Assembly: GCA_041687805.1 (NCBI GenBank)
Contig: JBDNJK010000107.1
Location: 1-28,366 of the forward strand
DNA length: 28,366 nt
Direction: 5' to 3'
Source of the DNA: SZUA-87 sp041687805
GTDB taxonomy: Bacteria > Actinomycetota > Acidimicrobiia > Acidimicrobiales > Aldehydirespiratoraceae
A program made the position numbers and the translations under genes. Positions 8,290-16,207 of this stretch are shown here, piece after piece (position 1 is the stretch's first letter; each line of letters starts with the position of its first letter). The notes beneath the pieces are model-generated. The model worked only from the letters and a program-made list of their open reading frames with translations. It was not told the DNA's origin and did not search any database.

Positions 8290-10473
8290 TCATTCTTCGC
8301 CGGCGTTGATCGCATCGAGGACGTGGATGGCAATGTCGGCCACCTTTACCTCGTCTTCTTCCTTTCCAGCCGCCTTAACACCGTCGTCCATCATGATGTA
8401 GCAGAACGGACACGCAGTGGCGACGCGACTGGCGCCGGTGGCGATGAGTTCCGCGGCTCGCACATCGTTGATCTTGTCGCCGATGGTCTCTTCCATCCAC
8501 ATTCGAGCCCCACCTGCTCCACAGCACATTCCCTTCGTGCCATTGCGCTCGGCCTCGACGATCTCGATACCGCCGAGCTTGCCCAAGACCTTGCGCGGAG
8601 CCATATAGACGTCGTTATGGCGGCCGAGATAGCACGAGTCGTGATACACAACCCGCTCCTCGAGGCGAGCTTCCGACAGATCGAGGCGGCCTTCATCGAC
8701 CAGCCATTCCAGGAACTGGCTGTGGTGCACAACCTCGTAGTGACCACCCAATTGCGGGTATTCGTTGTCGAGCGTGTTGAAGCAGTGGGGGCACTGGGTG
8801 ATGATCTTCTTGACCCCCATGGCGTTGAGCTGTTCGACGTTTTGGCTGGCCAGCATCTGGAACAAATATTCGTTGCCTGATCTGCGGGCGGAGTCGCCGG
8901 TGCAGCTCTCTGCCGGGCCGAGGATGGCGTAGTCGACGCCGGCACGCTGGAGCAGTTGGGCCATCGCCCGTGTGACCTTCTTGTTTTTGTCGTCGAAAGA
9001 ACCAGCACAGCCGACCCAGTAGAGGTATTCGGCATCGAAGGGATCGCCGCCTTCGATAATTCTGACGCCGTCGAGGTCGCTGGCCCAATCGGCCCGCTCG
9101 GTCTGGCTCATGCCCCACGGATTGGAGGAGTTTTCCATCGCTCTGTATGCCTGTCCGAGTTCTGTCGGGAAGTCGGACTCCATCAGCGTGAGATAGCGAC
9201 GCATGTCGAGGATCTTGTCGAGGATCTCGATGTTGACCGGACAGATCTCGTCGCACGCCTTGCATGAGGTACACGACCAGATCTCGTCGGTGGTGATCCG
9301 CTCGAACATGGAATTACTGGAAACGGTGATGTCGGCTGGCACACCGAGGGGTGGGGTCACTACCGGATTACCAGAGCGGGCCATCACCTCGCCGGTTTTG
9401 AGAACGATTTCGCGTGGGTCGAGCGGCTTGCCGGTGGCGTATGCCGGGCACACGCTGGTGCAACGTCCGCACATCGTGCAGGCATCGGTGTCGAGCAGTT
9501 GCTTCCAGGTGAAGTCCTCGATGACCGAAGCACCGAATGTCTCCAATTCGGTCTCGCCGCCTACCAGATCGGGCATCGACTTCATAGCGCCCTTGGGGCG
9601 GTCCTTGTCCTTGAGGTACATGTTGAGCGGCGAGGTGAACATGTGGCGCAACATGGTGGTGGGCAGGATCACCAGGAACGCAATGAAGCTGACCACGTGT
9701 GCCATCCACATGGTCTGATGCCAGCCGTGAACCGAGTCGACGGTGTCGAAGAGTTGGGCCACCGGATATCCGATGAAGCTCCACTTCTCGAATCCGGGCG
9801 AACCTTCGGCCGCGATACGAAACGCTTCGGTGAGGAAGCCGGTGATCGAAATGGCGAAGAACACCCCAAGGATCACGGCGTGTTCGGGCCGGGTCTTGAT
9901 GCTGATCCGATATGGTCGCCACCGGCGAGGTCCATAGCGTCGCACGATCGCCCACACGATGCCGGCGAGGAATATCAGGCCGGCAGCATCGCCGACCGCG
10001 GCATAGGCCCGGTAGACGTCGCCGTGAAGGAACTTGGCGCTCTCGGGAAGTTGATGATCAACCTCCAGTGCAGTGGTGACACCGAGCAGCACCAGGAAGC
10101 CGAAATAGATCATCGAGTGCATCACGCCTGCACCCGGTTCGCGCATCAGAGTGCGCATGTAGACACCGGCTCTGAAGTCGGCGAGGCGCCGACCGGCGTT
10201 CTGCCGAGTGGTGCGCCGGTTCTCAGGGAGGCCGCGCTCCCAGTTCTTGACCCGGTTGGCGAACATCACCGAGCCATATACGAGCAAGACCGGGATCAAC
10301 GTGTAGAAGGTGAACTTCAACGCGCTCGGGATGTTGATGAACACCTCACGGCTGATCGGACTGGAATCGTGCGGCTCGGTGAACAGTGGGACGATGCCTG
10401 ACGCGGCGGTGAAGGCTGCTACACCAACTCCGAGACCAATGACGTAATGATGGGGCTTCAAGCGAGAGTTCAT
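8290..10473 (-). CDS. Membrane Fe-S oxidoreductase, EtfD-like (ETF:quinone oxidoreductase type)
   Basis: A membrane protein of 727 residues. The N-terminal part (to about 285) has about six membrane helices like the gamma subunit of respiratory nitrate reductase. Two [4Fe-4S] motifs follow: Cys332-x2-Cys335-x2-Cys338-x3-Cys342-Pro and Cys401-x2-Cys404-x2-Cys407-x3-Cys411-Pro. The C-terminal half holds two CCG (heterodisulfide-reductase HdrB-like) segments, with GMCCGAGG near 648-655. This is the architecture of Mycobacterium Rv0338c, named EtfD, thought to pass electrons from the electron-transfer flavoprotein (fatty-acid beta-oxidation) to menaquinone. That assignment is by architecture only, since no ETF gene is nearby. 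ATG 10473 was preferred over 10515 because the extension is unsupported and a TATCGT box lies between them. Confidence 0.86.
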   Translation of the reverse strand: MNSRLKPHHYVIGLGVGVAAFTAASGIVPLFTEPHDSSPISREVFINIPSALKFTFYTLIPVLLVYGSVMFANRVKNWERGLPENRRTTRQNAGRRLADFRAGVYMRTLMREPGAGVMHSMIYFGFLVLLGVTTALEVDHQLPESAKFLHGDVYRAYAAVGDAAGLIFLAGIVWAIVRRYGPRRWRPYRISIKTRPEHAVILGVFFAISITGFLTEAFRIAAEGSPGFEKWSFIGYPVAQLFDTVDSVHGWHQTMWMAHVVSFIAFLVILPTTMLRHMFTSPLNMYLKDKDRPKGAMKSMPDLVGGETELETFGASVIEDFTWKQLLDTDACTMCGRCTSVCPAYATGKPLDPREIVLKTGEVMARSGNPVVTPPLGVPADITVSSNSMFERITTDEIWSCTSCKACDEICPVNIEILDKILDMRRYLTLMESDFPTELGQAYRAMENSSNPWGMSQTERADWASDLDGVRIIEGGDPFDAEYLYWVGCAGSFDDKNKKVTRAMAQLLQRAGVDYAILGPAESCTGDSARRSGNEYLFQMLASQNVEQLNAMGVKKIITQCPHCFNTLDNEYPQLGGHYEVVHHSQFLEWLVDEGRLDLSEARLEERVVYHDSCYLGRHNDVYMAPRKVLGKLGGIEIVEAERNGTKGMCCGAGGARMWMEETIGDKINDVRAAELIATGASRVATACPFCYIMMDDGVKAAGKEEDEVKVADIAIHVLDAINAGEE

Positions 10474-10483
10474 GGCGGCCGCG

Positions 10484-10489
10484 ACGATA
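10484..10489 (-). promoter_or_regulatory. Candidate -10 box of the EtfD-like gene
   Basis: On the minus strand TATCGT ends 10 bases before ATG 10473. No Shine-Dalgarno is seen, only a CG-rich spacer. It fits the leaderless pattern of the window, at its longest spacing. Confidence 0.4.
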
Positions 10490-10548
10490 GCTGTTCCTGT
10501 GGGTTCGGCTGGCACTCGCCAGCAGGGTTACCGGCAACAAATCGCCGT

Positions 10549-10554
10549 TAGCAT
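10549..10554 (+). promoter_or_regulatory. Candidate -10 box of the ABC permease gene
   Basis: TAGCAT lies in the 133-base divergent interval between the EtfD-like gene and the permease. It would give a leader of about 45 bases before ATG 10607. No good -35 box is seen, and support is weak. Confidence 0.25.
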
Positions 10555-10606
10555 CCATCGACGTTGATCCGACTTGCCCGACTGGGCCAAACATGACGCT
10601 GCAAAC

Positions 10607-12193
10607 ATGACCGTCGACATGAAACAAGCACTCTCCGAACTGCGTGGCGCGCGCCGCCGCAGGCACATGCGCGGCATGGATAAATCTGATCTCGCCTACC
10701 GCGCCTACGTCACAATTGTGTTCGGATTATTCGGATTTTTTGTGGCATTGGGGGCTGTCGACGAAGCTCCAATCGGCGACAACACAGTGCGATGGCTAAC
10801 GAGCCACGGCGGACAATGGATTGGATTGGGGATCGCTACGGTCGTCGCTGCTGCGCTGCGTTCGGGCGCCAACGGCGGGCCACTCACCATTGATGATGTC
10901 GACGCTCATCACCTTCTGCTCTCGCCGTTGAGCCGACACGACGTGCTCGATCGTCCGGTACGCAAACTATTTCTCGCCTCGGCCGGAGCGGCTGGTGTGC
11001 TGGGCGCCGCTGCCGGCGAGCTTGGCGCGCGACGTATGCCAGGCACCAAGGTGGAATGGGTATTCGGTGCCACTCTCGCCGGAATATTGGTCGGCACACT
11101 TGCCGTCGGCTGCGCTCTCGTGATCTCAGGTAATCGGAAACGCGGACCCGTCGTCACGGCTGGGTGGATGGTGATCGTGGGATGGTCGGTCGCCGACGTG
11201 TGGCTCAATATCGATACATCGCCACTCAGTTATCTCGGTCGAATTGCCATATGGCCTCTAGCCGGAGAACTGGTTCACCTAGCGGCAATATTGATAGTGG
11301 CAGCGGTTGCCGTCATCGGATATCGGGCGGTGGTCGGTGTCAGCGTGGAACGCATCCTGAGGCGCGCTGTCCTTGTCCGCCAAATTCGGTTTGCCTTGTC
11401 TCAGCAGGATTTACGCTCGCTCATTCTGTTGCGTAGGCAGCTGGCCTTCGAGGCGCCGCGTCGTCGGCCGTTGGTCAATTTCAAGTTGCGGAGGATCGCT
11501 CCTCGATTCCCGGTGTTCATTCGCGACCTACGCAGCTACATGCGCTGGCCGACCCGCCGAATAACGCGCGTCATGGGGTTGAGCGTCGCTACGGGTTTGA
11601 GTGTCGCCGGGCTCTGGCATGGCACCACAGTGTTGATTGCCGGTGCCGGTGTGCTTCTTTATCTGATCAGTCTTGAGGTGGTGGAGCCCTACGGCCAAGA
11701 GGTAGATCATCCGAGTGTGATGGAAACTGCACCTCTGGAGACAGGGCGGATACTCATCGAGCATCTGATCGGCGCGGCGGTTGCGATGATTCCGATCTGG
11801 TTCATCGTGACCGGCGCGGCGTTCGCGGCCTCGCGGTCAGCGGATCTACTCGGAGCGATGCTTGGCGCAACCGTTCCGGTGGCGATGGTGTCGGTCGGTG
11901 CGGGCGCGATGAGCATCCAAAGGGTGGGTTCAAGCGAGACCGCGATGGCGGTGCCGCCCGAGTTGGCCGGACCGCAAGTGCTCTACAAACTTCTGTGGCC
12001 GCCAGCGCTGGCCACAGCCGGAATCATTCCGGTGCTCATCGGCCGGCAGGCATTCCGCGACGGTAATCCGGTCATGTCGCCCACAATCAACGCAGGAATT
12101 TTCGTCGTCATTCTCGGCGGTCTCGTATTCGGCTGGATTCGGTTCCGCGATGGAATTTTCGAGGCCGCTGCAGCCGGCCAGCAAGGGAAGTAG
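10607..12193 (+). CDS. ABC exporter membrane subunit (ABC-2-like)
   Basis: A polytopic membrane protein of 528 residues with roughly eleven to twelve hydrophobic segments, spread on both sides of a cationic central stretch (about 250-320, rich in Arg). The N-terminal segment carries an LLLSPLSRHDVL motif (about 103-114) of the kind found in large actinobacterial permeases paired with a lone ATPase. The ATP-binding gene follows two bases after its stop, so the two almost certainly form one transporter. The substrate is unknown. I chose ATG 10607; an in-frame TTG at 10574 and an ATG at 10619 are alternatives, and none has a clear ribosome-binding site. I recognise no characterised homologue. 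Confidence 0.8.
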   Translation: MTVDMKQALSELRGARRRRHMRGMDKSDLAYRAYVTIVFGLFGFFVALGAVDEAPIGDNTVRWLTSHGGQWIGLGIATVVAAALRSGANGGPLTIDDVDAHHLLLSPLSRHDVLDRPVRKLFLASAGAAGVLGAAAGELGARRMPGTKVEWVFGATLAGILVGTLAVGCALVISGNRKRGPVVTAGWMVIVGWSVADVWLNIDTSPLSYLGRIAIWPLAGELVHLAAILIVAAVAVIGYRAVVGVSVERILRRAVLVRQIRFALSQQDLRSLILLRRQLAFEAPRRRPLVNFKLRRIAPRFPVFIRDLRSYMRWPTRRITRVMGLSVATGLSVAGLWHGTTVLIAGAGVLLYLISLEVVEPYGQEVDHPSVMETAPLETGRILIEHLIGAAVAMIPIWFIVTGAAFAASRSADLLGAMLGATVPVAMVSVGAGAMSIQRVGSSETAMAVPPELAGPQVLYKLLWPPALATAGIIPVLIGRQAFRDGNPVMSPTINAGIFVVILGGLVFGWIRFRDGIFEAAAAGQQGK

Positions 12194-12195
12194 TC

Positions 12196-12906
12196 ATGAG
12201 CTCCGACAAGAACACCAAGAAGGACGGCGCTCGAAAGGGCCGCAAGGAACCACTTGCGTTCAAGTTCGACGAGGTCGAAAAACACTATGGCGATGTGATC
12301 GCCGTCGGCCCGGTGTCGTTCACTGTCTCGGCCGGTGAGGCCGTGGCTCTGGTGGGACACAACGGTTCGGGCAAGTCGACGTTGTTGTCGCTCGCCGCCG
12401 GCGTGGCCGATGTGAGCGAGGGGTCGGTGCGGATCGCCGGGGCTGAAGCCGGCACAGCCGAGGCCCGAGCCGCTCTGTCGTTTCTGCCGGATCATCCCGT
12501 GCTTTACGACGATCTGAGTCTGTGGGAACACATCGAATATCTGAGCCATCTTCATGGCTCGACCCCGGAGGCCCACGACGCCAAACGCCTTATTGAACGG
12601 CTTGGCCTCTCCAGCCGTGTCGATGACCTGCCGTCGACCTTCAGCCGCGGTCTCCGCCAGAAGTCGGCAATAGCGGTAGGACTGTGTCGACCGTTCGCGG
12701 TGCTCGCGATTGATGAACCATTCTCAGGCCTCGACCGCACCGGACGCGCCGCCTTGCTCGAACTCATAGCGGAAATACGCGACGAGCGTGGTGCCGTGCT
12801 GGTGGCCACGCACGACCCTCAAATGCTCGAGGTTTTCGACCGTGCGGTGATGCTCGAACAGGGTGAGGTCATGTTCGACGGCCCGACAACAGATCTGAAG
12901 ATCTGA
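12196..12906 (+). CDS. ABC transporter ATP-binding protein
   Basis: The nucleotide-binding subunit that powers the adjacent permease, 236 residues. Visible motifs are Walker A GHNGSGKST (54-62), a signature reading FSRGLRQK (149-156) instead of LSGGQ, Walker B VLAIDEP followed by FSGLD, and the switch histidine in VATHD (His206). The Q-loop position reads LPDHPVLYDDL, lacking the usual glutamine. The degenerate signature is common among ABC-2 drug or lipid exporters of the CcmA type. A Lys/Arg-rich N-terminal extension (1-18) precedes the fold. The AAGGGAAG ribosome-binding site (12183-12190) overlaps the end of the permease gene, indicating coupled translation. Confidence 0.92.
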   Translation: MSSDKNTKKDGARKGRKEPLAFKFDEVEKHYGDVIAVGPVSFTVSAGEAVALVGHNGSGKSTLLSLAAGVADVSEGSVRIAGAEAGTAEARAALSFLPDHPVLYDDLSLWEHIEYLSHLHGSTPEAHDAKRLIERLGLSSRVDDLPSTFSRGLRQKSAIAVGLCRPFAVLAIDEPFSGLDRTGRAALLELIAEIRDERGAVLVATHDPQMLEVFDRAVMLEQGEVMFDGPTTDLKI

Positions 12907-12959
12907 CTGCCCTACGCAGGCGGTGGCTCAGTTCTATTTCCTGTGAGACTCGGATTGTT

Positions 12960-14840
12960 TCAGAGCTCCACTTGCTGCCCCGACTCGATCGTGCGATCAA
13001 TCGGGAGCTTGAACGAACGGGCCGCGCTGGTGGAGTTGCGGTAGATCAAGTTGTAGAGGTGCTCGCGCCACATCGCCATGCCGGGCCGGTCGGTCACGAT
13101 CACGGTTTCGTGGCCGATCACATAATGGGCCTCTGGTTCGTTAGCGATCTCATGGTCGAGAATCGCCTTGGGAATATCGATCGATTCACGGAATCCGTAG
13201 TGGAGCACCACCTGACGGAACCCGTCGCCCAGGTCGGCTCGCTCTGCTCGCTCAGCCTCGAGCACCGCCGGGCGATCCTCGATCATTACGTTGAGAATGA
13301 CCACAGTTTCGGACAACACCCCGGAATGGCGAAGGTCGTTCAGCATTGCCGGCGGCGCCTTGTCGCGCTGGCTGAACAGGTAGATCGAAGTGCCGGGCGA
13401 ACGCTGCACGTCGCTCTTGCGGTAGTCCGTCAGGAATTTTTCGAGCTCGGCATGGCCTTGGCGCAGTCGGCCGAGGATCAGCTTCCTGCCGGTGTGCCAG
13501 GTGGTCATGATCGTGAAAATGATTGCCGCCACGACCAGTGGGAACCAGCCGCCTTCAGCGATTTTCGGCACGTTGGCCAAGAAGAACGCGAAGTCAACGA
13601 TGAGTAGAGGTGCGCAAACGGCACCAGCGCGAAGTCGTGACCACCGGAGCCGTGTCTGTGACACGAAATAGAAGAGGACAGTGGTGATGATCATCGTGAT
13701 CGACACGGCAATTCCGTAAGCCGCGGCCAACCCGGACGATGATCGGAATCCGATCACAAGCGCAACGCAGGCCACCATCAATGTCCAGTTGACAGCAGGA
13801 ACGTAGATCTGCCCTTTTTCCTCGGACGATGTGTGGATCACCTTCATGCGAGGGAGGTAGTCGAGTTGGACGGCCTGCATGGTGAGCGAGAACGCCCCGG
13901 AGATGAGTGCCTGGGACGCGATGACGGTCGCCATCGTGGCCAGGACAACGAGCGGGATGGTGCCCCAGCCCGGCACGAGCCGGTAGAAGGGATTGTCGAT
14001 GGCGCTTGGATCGTGGATGAGCAATGCGCCCTGGCCCAAGTAGTTGATGACCAATCCCGGCAACACGATTGTGAACCAGCTGCGGCTGATCGGCGGCCGG
14101 CCGAAGTGACCAAGGTCGGCGAACAGCGCCTCACCACCCGTGACCACCAGGAATATCGAGCCCAGAGCGAAGAACCCTGTGAGGCGATTGTCGACGAAGA
14201 ACTGCCAAGCGTGTCCCGGCCAGAACGCTTGCAGAACGGTTGGTTCGATAGCGATCCGGACGGCACCGAGTAGGGCGAGCGTCGCAAACCAAACGAGCAT
14301 CACCGGTCCGAATATGCGACCGATGTGTCCGGTGCCGTGTCGCTGTACGAGGAAAATTCCGATCAGAATCGCAATGGAAATCGGCACCACATATGAACTG
14401 AGACTCGCGGAGGCAACTTCGGTTCCCTCGACGGCGCTGAGCACGGAAATGGCTGGGGTGATCATCCCGTCGCCATACAGGAGCGCCGTGCCGACGATGC
14501 CAAACGCCACCAGCGTTGCTCCCAACTTCCCTGTGTTGCCGCGCTCGCCGAGCAATGCCGTGAGGGCGAGAATGCCTCCTTCGCCGTTGTGGTCGGCGCG
14601 CAGAACGACCAGCAAGTATTTGATGACGATCACGATCATCAACGACCAGAGGATCAGCGACAGGACTCCGAGGATGTTGGACTTCGTGAGGGCGATGTGG
14701 TGAGTGGAGCTTTCGAAAGTCTCCCTCATCGCGTAGAGCGGGCTTGTTCCGATATCGCCAAAGACGATTCCCAGCGCCGCGATTGTCAGGGCTCGATTGG
14801 CTTTGCCGGAACCGTTGCGTTCGGTTTGTTCAGTGCTCAA
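12960..14840 (-). CDS. kup: Kup-family potassium uptake protein
   Basis: A K+ transporter of the KUP/HAK/KT family, 626 residues. The N-terminal signature ALGIVFGDIGTSPLYAMR (about 22-39) and ADHNGEGG (83-90) are diagnostic. About twelve membrane helices run to near residue 455, followed by the cytoplasmic C-terminal domain of about 170 residues. In the best studied members the family imports K+ with protons. The start reads as TTG at 14840, with no strong ribosome-binding site. The reading frame and the position of the signature leave little room for another start, but the exact first codon is uncertain. It lies 62 bases after the pentapeptide-repeat gene on the same strand and is convergent with the ABC ATPase. 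Confidence 0.95.
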   Translation of the reverse strand: MSTEQTERNGSGKANRALTIAALGIVFGDIGTSPLYAMRETFESSTHHIALTKSNILGVLSLILWSLMIVIVIKYLLVVLRADHNGEGGILALTALLGERGNTGKLGATLVAFGIVGTALLYGDGMITPAISVLSAVEGTEVASASLSSYVVPISIAILIGIFLVQRHGTGHIGRIFGPVMLVWFATLALLGAVRIAIEPTVLQAFWPGHAWQFFVDNRLTGFFALGSIFLVVTGGEALFADLGHFGRPPISRSWFTIVLPGLVINYLGQGALLIHDPSAIDNPFYRLVPGWGTIPLVVLATMATVIASQALISGAFSLTMQAVQLDYLPRMKVIHTSSEEKGQIYVPAVNWTLMVACVALVIGFRSSSGLAAAYGIAVSITMIITTVLFYFVSQTRLRWSRLRAGAVCAPLLIVDFAFFLANVPKIAEGGWFPLVVAAIIFTIMTTWHTGRKLILGRLRQGHAELEKFLTDYRKSDVQRSPGTSIYLFSQRDKAPPAMLNDLRHSGVLSETVVILNVMIEDRPAVLEAERAERADLGDGFRQVVLHYGFRESIDIPKAILDHEIANEPEAHYVIGHETVIVTDRPGMAMWREHLYNLIYRNSTSAARSFKLPIDRTIESGQQVEL

Positions 14841-14902
14841 TGCTGTTCAGTTCTCAATGTCAGATATTCGAGTGGGGGAATGGTTGGGAAGACTCTGTCG
14901 AC

Positions 14903-15397
14903 TCAGTCGAGATCCTGGATCCGTCCCTGGCCACGATCGTGCAGAAGCGGACCGAGAGGGCGCATCTCAGGCGAGAATCCCGATGGCCACTTGGTGGAAT
15001 CGGTGATAACGGCGCCCTTGAAGCATTCGGCCAAGAGGCCAGTCGCGGCGGTGAGGTCAGCGTCTGTGAGGTCGGTGTCCTGAAGCATCGCGTCGATCAT
15101 GCGGGCCCGCTTGAGTCTGGTGCCGACGAGCTTGGCTCGATTGAGTTTGGCCCATGACAAGTCGGCATCCGACAGATCGGCACCGGACAGATCGGATTCC
15201 GACAGGTCGGCATAACGGAAGTCGGCGTGGCGCAAGTCGGCGCCCGAGAGATCGGCCCCTTTGAGCGAGGCATGCTCAGCATCCTTGGAGTCGATCACCC
15301 TGCCGTTGGAATCGAGTTCTTGGGGTGACCTGAGATAGCCGATGAACTCTTCACGTTCGGCTGCTTTGCGTTGGGATCTTTTGGAAAAGAAGGCCAT
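14903..15397 (-). CDS. Pentapeptide-repeat protein
   Basis: A small protein of 164 residues. Residues about 41-115 are a run of roughly fifteen A(D/N)LXX-type pentapeptides (for example ADLSGADLRHADF), which fold as a right-handed quadrilateral beta-helix. A charged N-terminal segment (1-20) and a short non-repeat C-terminus flank it. The function cannot be read from the repeats; only a few relatives (MfpA/Qnr) are known to bind DNA gyrase, and this one is shorter and lacks the coiled C-terminal cap I would look for. The start at ATG 15397 is fixed by AGGAG placed 8 bases before it; the longer frame to 15538 has no signal. It is divergent from the regulator at 15589 and upstream of kup. Confidence 0.88.
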   Translation of the reverse strand: MAFFSKRSQRKAAEREEFIGYLRSPQELDSNGRVIDSKDAEHASLKGADLSGADLRHADFRYADLSESDLSGADLSDADLSWAKLNRAKLVGTRLKRARMIDAMLQDTDLTDADLTAATGLLAECFKGAVITDSTKWPSGFSPEMRPLGPLLHDRGQGRIQDLD

Positions 15398-15574
15398 CTT
15401 GTCGCTCCTGAATTTGGATCCGGCCGAGACGCAGAGCGCGGCCAATGGCATGGTCCGTACGGCCGATGAGCTTACGTCCCGTGATGCCTGCATCGCGACC
15501 ACCCGGCGCTCGCAGTGCTTCGATCCACCGATTTGCATTCACATTCGCGAAACAATCACGAAACGTCGATGCCG

Positions 15575-15580
15575 TACCTT
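15575..15580 (+). promoter_or_regulatory. Candidate -10 box of the OmpR-type regulator (leaderless)
   Basis: TACCTT ends 8 bases before GTG 15589, with no Shine-Dalgarno. The same hexamer precedes the amt gene. It sits in the 191-base interval divergent from the pentapeptide-repeat gene, in which I see nothing else. Confidence 0.5.
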
Positions 15581-15588
15581 CGTTGGTC

Positions 15589-16074
15589 GTGGAGGTGGAA
15601 TTGATTCATTGGCCCGTCGAGAACGATCGACTCATTGAGCTTCGTTCCGCGGGCCGGGCCCGATTGCTCGTGATTGATTCCGATATCGAAGCTCCCGTCA
15701 GCGGCGATGTGCTGGAGGATTGGATAAGGCGCCCCGCGTCGATTCGTGATCTGCGAGTAAGGATCGCCGGACTGGAACGTCGCATCGAATTGTCGGGTGC
15801 CGACCGACCGGTGATCGATGATTGTGTTCTCCGGTTCGGCGGGAATTGGGTGGCTATCCCGCCGGTTGAGATGCGTATCACTCGTGCGCTCGTCGAACGT
15901 CTTGACACTGTGGTCGGCCGCGAGATCCTGACCCGAGCCGGCTGGCCCGACGGCAGTTCTAATCGCAATGCGCTCGATGTCCAAGTGATGCGACTTAGGC
16001 GTCGCATCGACGAGATCGGACTCGCGATACGAACGGTACGGGGCCGCGGATATCTTCTCGAGACCATGTCCTGA
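15589..16074 (+). CDS. OmpR/PhoB-type winged-helix regulator with degenerate receiver
   Basis: A DNA-binding protein of 161 residues. Residues about 74-157 form a Trans_reg_C winged helix: an FGGNWVAIPPVEMRITRAL beta/helix start, then a recognition-helix region ending VMRLRRRIDEIG, and the wing RTVRGRGYLLE. The N-terminal 70 residues resemble only a remnant of a receiver (hydrophobic ARLLVIDSD strand, then a DWIRRPASIRDLRVRI linker). They are too short for a normal 120-residue receiver, so phosphorylation by a kinase is unlikely. No histidine kinase is adjacent. The GTG start is supported by a promoter box 8 bases upstream; the longer frame from 15445 is not. It lies 133 bases before amt, and a nitrogen-control role is inference from position. 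Confidence 0.8.
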   Translation: MEVELIHWPVENDRLIELRSAGRARLLVIDSDIEAPVSGDVLEDWIRRPASIRDLRVRIAGLERRIELSGADRPVIDDCVLRFGGNWVAIPPVEMRITRALVERLDTVVGREILTRAGWPDGSSNRNALDVQVMRLRRRIDEIGLAIRTVRGRGYLLETMS

Positions 16075-16101
16075 CTGGTGACAGACTCGCGTCAGCAAGC
16101 T

Positions 16102-16126
16102 GTTTCATTCAGGTAACAGAGGTAAC
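16102..16126 (+). promoter_or_regulatory. GlnR-like operator upstream of amt
   Basis: On the minus strand the site reads GTTAC-n6-GAAAC (16102-16117), matching the a-site/b-site pattern (gTnAC-n6-GaAAC) known for actinobacterial GlnR. A further GTTAC half-site lies 4 bases away (16122-16126). It lies about 24-48 bases upstream of the candidate -10 box of amt, a suitable place for an activator. The match is by eye and the motif is short, so chance cannot be excluded. Confidence 0.5.
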
Positions 16127-16149
16127 ACAGTCTCGACATCGAAGGCTCA

Positions 16150-16155
16150 TACCTT
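16150..16155 (+). promoter_or_regulatory. Candidate -10 box of amt
   Basis: TACCTT lies 52 bases before ATG 16208, giving a leader of about 45 bases that contains an AAGGAAGGG ribosome-binding site (16195-16203). No good -35 box is seen. That would fit an activator-dependent promoter using the GlnR-like site just upstream. Confidence 0.45.
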
Positions 16156-16207
16156 TCCCTTCACCAAAGCAACGGCCGAGAAGGCACCAGTTGCAAGGAA
16201 GGGAATC

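Noticed and set aside
9499..10401. A 300-codon plus-strand open frame
   Set aside because: It lies wholly opposite the EtfD-like gene, whose cysteine motifs and membrane helices are clearly real. Its translation is rich in His, Asp and Arg, as typical of antisense frames in GC-rich DNA.
12907..12959. Bidirectional terminator between the ABC ATPase gene and kup
   Set aside because: Only a 4-bp CTGC/GCAG hairpin without a T run was found, which is too weak to call.
12972..13607. A 211-codon plus-strand open frame
   Set aside because: It is antisense to the Kup C-terminal domain and has no ribosome-binding site or family motif.
14841..14902. A c-di-AMP (ydaO-type) or other riboswitch for kup
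   Set aside because: Only 62 bases lie between the pentapeptide gene and kup, too short for the known element, and no characteristic motif is visible.
15130..15270. Short tandem DNA repeats resembling a CRISPR or minisatellite
   Set aside because: The periodicity is 15 bases and in frame, and is explained by the pentapeptide codons of the minus-strand gene.
16078..16101. GTGAC at 16078 as an additional GlnR half-site
   Set aside because: The spacing to the next half-site does not keep the 11-base period expected of a GlnR box, so it was left out of the operator.
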